Origin: Elusimicrobiota bacterium
Lineage (GTDB): Bacteria > Elusimicrobiota > Elusimicrobia > UBA1565 > UBA9628
Length of the DNA stretch: 19,370 bases
NCBI GenBank assembly: GCA_028871595.1
Contig: JAGWMT010000028.1
Span: 1 to 19,370, forward strand
Direction of reading: 5' to 3'
The notes beneath the pieces were generated by a model, which was not told where the DNA came from, made no database searches, and saw only the letters and a program-made list of their open reading frames with translations. Each line of letters opens with the position of its first letter. Within the stretch, counting starts at the first letter, position 1. The position numbers and the translations under genes were made by a program. Below are positions 13,551 through 19,370 of this stretch, one piece after another.

Positions 13551-15336
13551 AAGGATCGGTCGCGGGACGAATCGGCCGCGGCGCCTCCAGCGGGCGCGCG
13601 TGATGGACGTAGAGGCGGTCCCCGACGAACGAAAACGCGACCTCCACGCCGGCGCCGCGCCACGCGTCCAGCGCGCGCGCCAGGCGCGCCAGCTTCGCCA
13701 ACCGTTCGGGGGACAGCCGCGGGTTGCCGTCCGCCGCGCCGGGAATGAAGTCCAGCGTCCGGCCCGAGCGCGGCTCCAAAGTCCAACGGTCGGCGTCGCC
13801 GCCGCCGGCCAGCAGGGTCTCGATGCCTCCGGGCGCCGCTTCCACTAAAACGCGCCGGCGGCCCGAGCCCGGATCGCGGGAAAACAACAGCCCGGAGACG
13901 TCGGCTTTTTCCGCCTTGGAAAAGCGCAGGCGTCCGGAATAGTCCGCGCCGCGCCCCGCGCGCAGGCGCGCGCCCAAGGGTCCGGGCCCCCAGGAGGCGG
14001 CCCAAACCTCGCGCGCGGCGGTCAGAGCCTCGCGCGCGTCGTCGGCCTTGACCGTCGCGTCGTCGCCGACGACGAGGCAGGGACAGGAGGACGCCGCCGC
14101 CGCGATCGCCCGGCCCGCCTCGGTCGCGGGATCGAGGCGCGCGCCCAGGAGCCGCGCGCGGACGCGCTCCGCCTTGCGGCGCAGGTCGAGAGAGGCATCG
14201 TCCAGGGTTTCGGAGAGAAAAGGGGCCAGGCCGTTTTCCTCGACGAACCAGCGCCAGGCGTTGGACGTCAGCTCCACGGAGTCGGGGAGGGACGCGCCGG
14301 CCGCCACCGCGGCCTCGTCCAAGGAAGGGGAAGCCGCCGGGACGGCGCGGCGCCTCTTCGCCGCGGCCGCCGCGCAAGCCCGGGCCAAACCGCCCAAACC
14401 TCCGTCGCCGCCGCCCAAAATCCGGCCCGCCGCCGCGGCGCGCGCGGCAACGGCCGACGCCTCCCCGGTCAATCGCTCCAGAACGTCCGCCGACGGCGCG
14501 TCCGCCGCCGCGGCGGCGCAGTCCGACATCCGCGGCCGCGCCGCGCGGACCGCGCGCAGCCACTCGCGGCGCTCGGCGCGCGTCAGCGCCGCCAGCCCGG
14601 CGGAGCCCGCCGCGGCGCGGGCGGCACGTTCGACCTTGGCCAGTTCCTCCGCGGAGATTCCGCCCTCCAGGGCGCGCGGGGCCAACTCGCGCATCAGCGC
14701 CGCCGCCCGTTCCGGATCGGGGGACGACTCCAGCCAACGCTCCAAGGACGGCTCGTCGCGCAGACCGTCGAACGCCCGCGCGGCGTCCGCGGCCGCGACC
14801 CGCGCCTCCGCTTCGTCGGCGGGGGGAAGAATGACGCGGCCGGCGGCGGCGTCCACGCACGCCGCGTCGTCTTCGCGCAGGACCCGGTCCCGCTCGCCCG
14901 TCGCGGGCCGCGCCGAAACGCCTCCGGCCGAGACGTCCGGGCCGAACACCGGCTCGCGCAACGTCCACGACGGCCCGGCCGCGTCCCACGTTCCGCGGCC
15001 GAGGGACACGGCCGGAACGCCGTGACGGCGCGCCGCGATCGCCGCCAGGCTGACCAGCCCCCCGCGCCGGGCGATGACGGCCTCGGCCAGCCGGATCCCG
15101 TCCTCGTCCCCGGTTTGGCCCGCGTCCACGACGAACACCCGCCCGCCCGCGACGGCCTTGCGGCGGTCGAAGGTGACGCGCCCGCAGACGGGACGCCCGG
15201 GGCCCAGGGACAACGTCAATCCGAAGAAGACCCCGGGCTCGGGCTCGGGGGCCGCCGCCAGGCGCGGATCCAACGCGGAGGCGGGAAGCGCCAGGGACAG
15301 GATCAGCGCGAACCGCGCCGCGGACGTCGCGTTCAT
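13501..15336 (-). CDS. Exported PEP synthase/PPDK-like protein with swapped domains, probably a pseudoenzyme
   Basis: This 611-aa protein has a signal peptide (about 1-21, ...ALPASA). Residues about 48-175 resemble the swivelling phosphohistidine domain of PEP-utilising enzymes: the block RGGLVSLAAIAARRHGVPAV (91-110) matches GGxxSHAAIxARxxGIPAV, but Leu97 replaces the phosphorylated His. A long Ala-rich helical region follows. Residues about 345-585 resemble the PPDK_N ATP-grasp domain: SVELTSNAWRWFVEENGL (353-370), AREVWAASW (441-449), KADVSGLLFSRDP (477-489) and LYVHHARPL (575-583). The R-S-S-A ATP-binding block appears replaced (VVGDDATVKADD, about 422-433), while Glu565 and Arg581 align with conserved residues. 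Normal PEP synthase has ATP-grasp before the His domain; here the order is reversed. Export to a compartment without ATP and loss of the His argue against dikinase activity. It overlaps the upstream gene by ATGA. Confidence 0.68.
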   Translation of the reverse strand: MNATSAARFALILSLALPASALDPRLAAAPEPEPGVFFGLTLSLGPGRPVCGRVTFDRRKAVAGGRVFVVDAGQTGDEDGIRLAEAVIARRGGLVSLAAIAARRHGVPAVSLGRGTWDAAGPSWTLREPVFGPDVSAGGVSARPATGERDRVLREDDAACVDAAAGRVILPPADEAEARVAAADAARAFDGLRDEPSLERWLESSPDPERAAALMRELAPRALEGGISAEELAKVERAARAAAGSAGLAALTRAERREWLRAVRAARPRMSDCAAAAADAPSADVLERLTGEASAVAARAAAAGRILGGGDGGLGGLARACAAAAAKRRRAVPAASPSLDEAAVAAGASLPDSVELTSNAWRWFVEENGLAPFLSETLDDASLDLRRKAERVRARLLGARLDPATEAGRAIAAAASSCPCLVVGDDATVKADDAREALTAAREVWAASWGPGPLGARLRAGRGADYSGRLRFSKAEKADVSGLLFSRDPGSGRRRVLVEAAPGGIETLLAGGGDADRWTLEPRSGRTLDFIPGAADGNPRLSPERLAKLARLARALDAWRGAGVEVAFSFVGDRLYVHHARPLEAPRPIRPATDPFSPRPAPEALNVKPAR

Positions 15337-17708
15337 TTCGCGCGCAGCAGCGCGCGAAGTTCGGCGGCGCCCAGCGGCGCGCCGTTCGGCTTCACCGCGC
15401 GGGCGTACTTGAGGAGACCCGTGTCGGGATCGCGCAGGGCGCTGACCACCAGCGGATGCGCGCCCACCACCACCGGCGTTCCTTCCAGCGCCACGTAATC
15501 GCCCACCAGTCCGATCACGCGCGCGCGCGCGAAGGCCTCGCGCCCGTCCATCCGGGCCGCCAAAGCCGCGGCGGATTTCGAGTCGCGCCGCGCGGCATCC
15601 TCCAACTCGCGCAGGCCGCCCGTCTCGGGTTCCGCGCCGCCCAGGGCGGCGCGCAGCGCCTGGGCTCCCAGAAGGCCCAGTTCCGCGCCGTCGCGGGCGA
15701 AATCCTGAGGGCCGACCTCGGCGCTCAGCCCCGCGCCTTCCGCGCGGACGGCGAAGCCCAGGTCCTCAAGCCGGCGAGAGAGCCGCGCGTCGCCCTTCTC
15801 CACGAACAACGCCACGGAGCCGCCCGGCCGGAGTTCGACCGACAGGCGCGCCTGGCCGTGAGAACCTCGGGCGGCCGCCCACAGACGGTCGTCCAGCGCC
15901 ACCATCGCGGCGGGAACGGGGGACAGTTCGCGGAGAGACGCGGCGGCGTCCACCGCCGGAGAACGGTCGGCGCCCAGGTTCGCGAACTCGGCGCCCGAGA
16001 GCGAGGCGCCGAAGCGCTCGTCCACGACGCGGCCGGCCTCCGCCTCGATGCGGCGGGCCCAGTGCGCGGGACCGCCCGGCGACGCGATGAAGCCGGTGCC
16101 GGGCCACGCGTCGCCCGCCCGGAGGGACCTGGCCGAAGCCTCGGTCTCGAAAGCGCGGCTCAACCCGTCCACCGCTTCCGACGCGGAGACGTCCCCGGTC
16201 AGCGCGCCGAGATCCACGGCCGCGCGGCCCAGAAGGCCGAACGCGGCCCGCAGTCCCGCGACGGTCGGGCGCTCGGAGGAAAAGAGCCGCTGGGCGGCCG
16301 CGGCCTCGTCCCGAGCCTTCCGCGCGGAGGACCAGTCGCGACGCAAGGCGTCCTGGCCGGACTTCTCGGAAAGACGGTAAGCCGTTCGGCCGTGGAAGAA
16401 CGCGACGAGTCGCTTCCAAGCCGCCTCCAGCGCGGCGCGCAGCCAGAAACGCCCGGCCGACAGCGCCGCCGAAGGCACCGACGAGCCGAGCGCGCGGCGC
16501 GCGCGGTAGATCAGGCCGGCGCCGGTGGAGGCGCGCGGATCCGCCGCGAAGGAGCGATACGCGTCGCCCAGCGCCGTCTCGGGAGCCAGAGCCGAGGGCG
16601 CGATCGCGAACGCGGCGGCCAAGGCCGGCACCGCGGCCACGCCGCCGCCGGGAAGCACCGCCGTGTAGGACCCGTCTTTCTTGGAGAACCAGACGTGCGG
16701 CGCCGACGGAGCGCCGCCGGAGGCCGCCTTCTCAAGGGTTTCACTCACGTCGCTTTTAAGAGCCTCGGCGTTCGTCACCAGCGGCCGGCCGGGAGCGCCC
16801 AGGACGGTCTCCCACTTGTCGAAGGCGGACAACAGCCGCTTGGTCTCGGGAGCCGCCCCCGAAACGGCCGCGCGGTACGCCGACGCGGCCAAATCGTCCA
16901 GGGAGGCGTCGGCTTTGTGCGTCGCGAAGCCGCGGACGACCTTGCCGATGGCGTCCGCGACGGGCGCGGGCAGGGCGTCCTGGGCGGTCTTGATGGCGTC
17001 CAGATAAAGTCCGGGAGCGTCCGCGGGGGACGAAGTGTTCGCGATGCCGATCTTCTGGGCGATCGCCTGCCGGACGTTCTGCGACTGGCCCGCCACTCCG
17101 GCGGCCGCGCGCGCGGCCGGCGCCGCCCGCTGGGAGTCGAACACGCGGTCCAACGCCTGGGAGACCGTCAGCTCGTCGCCGCCGGCGGCGGCGCGGGCCT
17201 CGGAGATATTTTTCGCCGCGGAGCCCAGCACGGCGTCCGCCGCGGGAGCGGCGGCGCCGCCGGGGCGGGCCTCCGAGGCGGCGCGCGGTGCTCCGCCGGC
17301 GGGCGAGGACGGGACGCGGCGCGCGGCGCCCGTCGGAACGGCCTCCGGGGAAGCGACCGTCGCCGCCGCGCGGCCCGGAAGGCGCGCGGGGGCGAACGCG
17401 GGCGCCCCGTTGGCGGCGGCGGGAGCGACCGAGGCGGCCGGTGACACGACGCCGGGAGCCGTCATCGCGGCGGGCGATGTCGGAGCCGCGCCCGTCGCGC
17501 CCAGGCTCGGAGCGCCGGAGAGGGGCAGGGGCGTCGTGAGCGCGGGATTCATCGCGGCTCCGGCGCCGCTGGTGACGGACGCTCCGACGGAGCCTCCCGC
17601 GGGGGCGGAGTTGGCCCCGGCGGTCGCGTCCACGCGCGGCTGGGCCGCGGCCATGCCGGAGCCGAGAGCGATCAGTGAGGCCGCAAGGATCTTGGGACGC
17701 AAGCTCAT
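15333..17708 (-). CDS. Large exported Ala-rich protein of unknown function
   Basis: This 791-aa protein starts with a signal peptide (MSLRPKILAASLIALGSGMAAA, cleavage before Q23). Residues about 25-165 are low-complexity Ala/Pro/Gly/Ser, probably a disordered linker. The remainder is mostly helical with folded blocks: TVSQALDRVFDSQ, SAPHVWFSKKDGSYTAVLPGGG, a helical segment FWLRAALEAAWKRLVAFFHGR, and a C-terminal alpha/beta part (about 600-791) ending in 'VIGLVGDYVALEGTPVVVGAHPLVVSALRDPDTGLLKYARAVK'. No family was recognised. The frame is open far upstream, but ATG 17708 is chosen for the signal peptide and for the TATAAT at 17720-17715 six bases before it. Its stop overlaps the ATG of the PEP-synthase-like gene (ATGA 15336-15333), implying coupled translation and a joint role in the envelope. 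Confidence 0.7.
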   Translation of the reverse strand: MSLRPKILAASLIALGSGMAAAQPRVDATAGANSAPAGGSVGASVTSGAGAAMNPALTTPLPLSGAPSLGATGAAPTSPAAMTAPGVVSPAASVAPAAANGAPAFAPARLPGRAAATVASPEAVPTGAARRVPSSPAGGAPRAASEARPGGAAAPAADAVLGSAAKNISEARAAAGGDELTVSQALDRVFDSQRAAPAARAAAGVAGQSQNVRQAIAQKIGIANTSSPADAPGLYLDAIKTAQDALPAPVADAIGKVVRGFATHKADASLDDLAASAYRAAVSGAAPETKRLLSAFDKWETVLGAPGRPLVTNAEALKSDVSETLEKAASGGAPSAPHVWFSKKDGSYTAVLPGGGVAAVPALAAAFAIAPSALAPETALGDAYRSFAADPRASTGAGLIYRARRALGSSVPSAALSAGRFWLRAALEAAWKRLVAFFHGRTAYRLSEKSGQDALRRDWSSARKARDEAAAAQRLFSSERPTVAGLRAAFGLLGRAAVDLGALTGDVSASEAVDGLSRAFETEASARSLRAGDAWPGTGFIASPGGPAHWARRIEAEAGRVVDERFGASLSGAEFANLGADRSPAVDAAASLRELSPVPAAMVALDDRLWAAARGSHGQARLSVELRPGGSVALFVEKGDARLSRRLEDLGFAVRAEGAGLSAEVGPQDFARDGAELGLLGAQALRAALGGAEPETGGLRELEDAARRDSKSAAALAARMDGREAFARARVIGLVGDYVALEGTPVVVGAHPLVVSALRDPDTGLLKYARAVKPNGAPLGAAELRALLRAK

Positions 17709-17714
17709 ATTCCT

Positions 17715-17730
17715 ATTATAGTCCATTATA
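17715..17730 (-). promoter_or_regulatory. Tandem TATAAT boxes before the large exported protein gene
   Basis: On the minus strand two perfect TATAAT hexamers occur at 17730-17725 and 17720-17715, ten bases apart. The nearer ends six bases before ATG 17708, so its transcript would start at the start codon; the farther would leave a leader of about ten bases. No good -35 hexamer was found for either. Confidence 0.5.
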
Positions 17731-17750
17731 GAGACGCGGAAGGATTCGCG

Positions 17751-17770
17751 CCTGGGCCCTAAGGCCCAGG
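17751..17770. repeat. Inverted repeat between divergent genes
   Basis: CCTGGGCC (17751-17758) and GGCCCAGG (17763-17770) form a perfect 8-bp stem with loop CTAA. It lies midway between the divergent starts at 17708 (minus) and 17820 (plus). No T-run follows on either strand, so a transcription terminator is unlikely; a regulator site acting on both promoters is possible. Confidence 0.4.
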
Positions 17771-17784
17771 GGCGCGCGGAACGC

Positions 17785-17813
17785 TTGGCCCCGGCGGCGC
17801 GATATCTTACAAT
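17785..17813 (+). promoter_or_regulatory. Promoter of the hydroxylase/dehydrogenase pair
   Basis: TTGGCC (17785-17790) and TACAAT (17808-17813) are 17 bases apart, a good sigma70-type promoter. The -10 box ends six bases before ATG 17820, so transcription should begin at or next to the A of ATG. The intervening bases CTGGGG are at most a weak ribosome binding site. Confidence 0.55.
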
Positions 17814-17819
17814 CTGGGG

Positions 17820-18806
17820 ATGAACGACCCTCTCGACGCGAGCCTTTGGCGCGCGCTGCTGCGCCGCCCCGACCGCTCCCTGAGCCGCCGCCTGTTCGAA
17901 CTCTACACGGCCGCCGGACTGCTCGCGCTCATCGCGCTGGCCTGGGCGGAGCCCTTCTCCGGCCGACTGTTCGCGCGTCTGCTCGCCGCGGGCGCTCCGC
18001 CGGCCTTGATCGCGTGGGGACTCAAGCCCCTGACGATGGCCCTGCGCGGCGTCCTGCTGGTCGAGTCGTTCGGCTACGCCTACCACCGCTTTTTCCAGCA
18101 CGTCGGCGCGCTGACGCGCCGCTCGTCGGTGGTGCGGCGCAATCAAATGTTCCACTGGCTGCATCACATGGTGATCTATCCGATCGGCCGCTTCTACAAG
18201 CGCGACACCGGCTACGTCGCCTCGGAAACGGGGCTGGCGCTCTCCTGGGTGGTCCCGGGGTGGATCGCCGCCGCGCTCACGGTCTGGTTGCACGGCTTCA
18301 CCCTCGCGGCGCTCGCCTTCGTCGCCGGAGTCGCCGTCTACGCGAAGCTGGTGGTGGACCTCACCCACTCGCGCTTCCATTTGGCCCGTCACCCCTGGGC
18401 GGAATCCGGATACTTCCATTGGCTGGAGGATATCCATCTCCTGCACCATTGGGACCAGGCCAAGAACTTCACCATCGTCCATCCGCTGATGGACCGCCTG
18501 TTCGGAACCTATCTGGCTCCGGAGACCCACCGGGCCGAGATCGCCGCCGTCGTCTCCGACGACGCGCTCACGGTGTCCGACGCGACCAACTGGCGCTATC
18601 TCCTCAAGGAAGCGACGCCCGCGGAGCACGCCGCGTTCATTTCACAGGCGCGGCGTCATCCGCGCTCGATCCGCAAGATCGAGTTACTTCTCGCCGCCCT
18701 GGACCGGCGCCTCGCCGCGTTCCCCGCCGAGGCCGAGGCGCTCGACCTGCACATCCGGGCCGCCGCCCTGCTGGCGCTGGCCCGGCCGACGCCGTCCGCC
18801 GCGTGA
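17820..18806 (+). CDS. Fatty-acid hydroxylase/sterol desaturase family membrane protein
   Basis: This 328-aa protein has four or more membrane segments and the eight-histidine di-iron signature of the FA_hydroxylase family: HRFFQH (His89, His94), HWLHH (His112, His115, His116) and HLLHH (His206, His209, His210), with extra HSRFH (183-187). The closing block NFTIVHPLMDRLFGTY (216-231) is also typical. Members use O2 to hydroxylate or desaturate lipid substrates (fatty acids, sterols, carotenoids, ether lipids) at the membrane; the substrate here is unknown. The last about 95 residues after the FGTY block are a soluble helical tail not usual in the core family. ATG 17820 fits a promoter six bases upstream. 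Its stop overlaps the GTG of the next gene (GTGA, 18803-18806). Confidence 0.87.
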   Translation: MNDPLDASLWRALLRRPDRSLSRRLFELYTAAGLLALIALAWAEPFSGRLFARLLAAGAPPALIAWGLKPLTMALRGVLLVESFGYAYHRFFQHVGALTRRSSVVRRNQMFHWLHHMVIYPIGRFYKRDTGYVASETGLALSWVVPGWIAAALTVWLHGFTLAALAFVAGVAVYAKLVVDLTHSRFHLARHPWAESGYFHWLEDIHLLHHWDQAKNFTIVHPLMDRLFGTYLAPETHRAEIAAVVSDDALTVSDATNWRYLLKEATPAEHAAFISQARRHPRSIRKIELLLAALDRRLAAFPAEAEALDLHIRAAALLALARPTPSAA

Positions 18807-19370
18807 GCGCTCCGCTGCGCGCCATCGTCACGGGCGCCACGTCGGGCCTGGGCCGGGAGCTCGCCGTCCAGCTGGGACGGCGCGGCGCGCGCGTCGCCGT
18901 CACGGGGCGCCGCCTCGACGAGCTCAAGCGCACCGCCCAGTTGGTCCGCGACGCCGGCGGCGAGACCCTGCTGCTCCCCGGCTCCGTCACCGACGAGGAC
19001 GAGGTCCGCGCGCATTACGCTCAGATCAAGGACGCCTGGGGCGGCGCGGACTGGGCGATCCTGAACGCCGGCGTGGGGGATTCCCTGGACGCCAAGGAGT
19101 TCAAGGCCGAATCCTACCGCTGGACGTTCGACACGAACGTGCTCGGCGTCTGCCGCTGGCTGGAGGCGGTCCTTCCGGACATGATCGCGCGCAGATCCGG
19201 CGTGGTGGCCGGCGTCGCCAGCCTGGCGGGCTTCCGCGGCCTGCCGAAATCCGGGCCGTACAGCGCCAGCAAGGCCGCGTTGATCACCTTGCTGGAATCC
19301 ACCCGCGTGGACCTGCGCGGCACCGGAGTGGACGTGGTGACCGTCTGCCCGGGCTTCGTGAAAAGCGAGA
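18803..19370 (+). CDS. Short-chain dehydrogenase/reductase (SDR), 3' end cut by the window
   Basis: 189 codons are visible and the frame is still open at the edge. Classical SDR motifs are present: TGATSGLG (residues 10-17, dinucleotide binding), NAG (88-90), catalytic Ser140 in VASLAG, Tyr153 and Lys157 in YSASK, and CPGF (182-185). After the glycine motif strand beta2 ends in TGRR (34-37), basic residues that favour NADP(H). It should oxidise or reduce a carbonyl/hydroxyl group in the cytoplasm. The start is GTG 18803, overlapping the hydroxylase stop (GTGA); there is no ATG nearby and the family normally begins a few residues before the TG motif. The coupling suggests the enzyme acts on the same lipid pathway as the hydroxylase. 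Confidence 0.88.
   Translation, partial: MSAPLRAIVTGATSGLGRELAVQLGRRGARVAVTGRRLDELKRTAQLVRDAGGETLLLPGSVTDEDEVRAHYAQIKDAWGGADWAILNAGVGDSLDAKEFKAESYRWTFDTNVLGVCRWLEAVLPDMIARRSGVVAGVASLAGFRGLPKSGPYSASKAALITLLESTRVDLRGTGVDVVTVCPGFVKSE

Noticed and set aside
13501..15336. Annotation as an active PEP synthase
   Set aside because: Signal peptide, reversed domain order, Leu at the catalytic His position, apparent loss of the ATP-binding arginine block and absence of the PEP-binding barrel all argue against it.
15456..17444. 662-codon plus-strand frame opposite the 791-aa exported protein
   Set aside because: The product is Arg/Gly/Ala-rich low complexity with no motif; the minus strand has a signal peptide, a start-adjacent promoter and the ATGA link to the next gene.
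17709..18629. N-terminal extension of the 791-aa protein by about 300 residues
   Set aside because: The frame is open upstream, but it would run antisense through the fatty-acid hydroxylase and would bury the signal peptide.

Overview
The window looks like chromosomal DNA of a GC-rich, Gram-negative-type bacterium. Many proteins carry cleavable signal peptides, often followed by Ala/Pro-rich linkers, and there is a VirB10-like outer-membrane channel domain and a Wzx-type lipid-linked sugar flippase. The style (Ala/Pro-rich secreted proteins of unknown function, a -10 box right against the start codon) would fit Elusimicrobiota or a deltaproteobacterial-type lineage, but no marker gene here settles this.

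Region 1 (1 to about 3812) is visibly lower in GC (roughly 50-63% in the lines I counted) than the rest (roughly 70%). It holds a VirB10/TrbI-like secreted domain, then a tight operon: Gp49/HigB-type toxin, HigA-type XRE antitoxin, an unrecognised 124-aa protein and a large serine recombinase. The recombinase frame has no stop of its own. It reads through an intact tRNA-Arg(UCU) and ends in the anticodon loop of a second, odd tRNA-Arg(UCU)-like gene. This looks like the end of an integrated mobile element with a toxin-antitoxin module; its other end is not recognisable in the window.

Region 2 (3837-8753) is host-like: a periplasmic HtrA/Deg-type serine protease; a convergent pair on the minus strand (secreted HEAT-like protein and 68-aa membrane protein); an L-Ala-D/L-Glu epimerase-type enolase-superfamily enzyme; and a translationally coupled pair made of a secreted HExxH protein and a Cys-containing exported protein.

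Region 3 (8758-13550) holds, on the minus strand, a DEAD-box RNA helicase (RhlE group) and a metallophosphoesterase; then, on the plus strand, an exported TIM-barrel-like protein and a polysaccharide flippase.

Region 4 (13501-17708, minus) is the most unusual host locus: two large exported proteins joined by an ATGA overlap. The first (791 aa) is unrecognised. The second (611 aa) resembles PEP synthase/pyruvate phosphate dikinase domains, but in swapped order, with a signal peptide and with the catalytic histidine replaced by Leu.

Region 5 (17820 to the end, plus) is a membrane fatty-acid-hydroxylase/sterol-desaturase family protein overlapping a short-chain dehydrogenase cut by the window edge, a probable lipid-modifying pair. 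Several genes (6087 minus, 12078 plus, 17708 minus, 17820 plus) have a TATAAT-like box 6-7 bases before ATG and no Shine-Dalgarno sequence, suggesting leaderless mRNAs.
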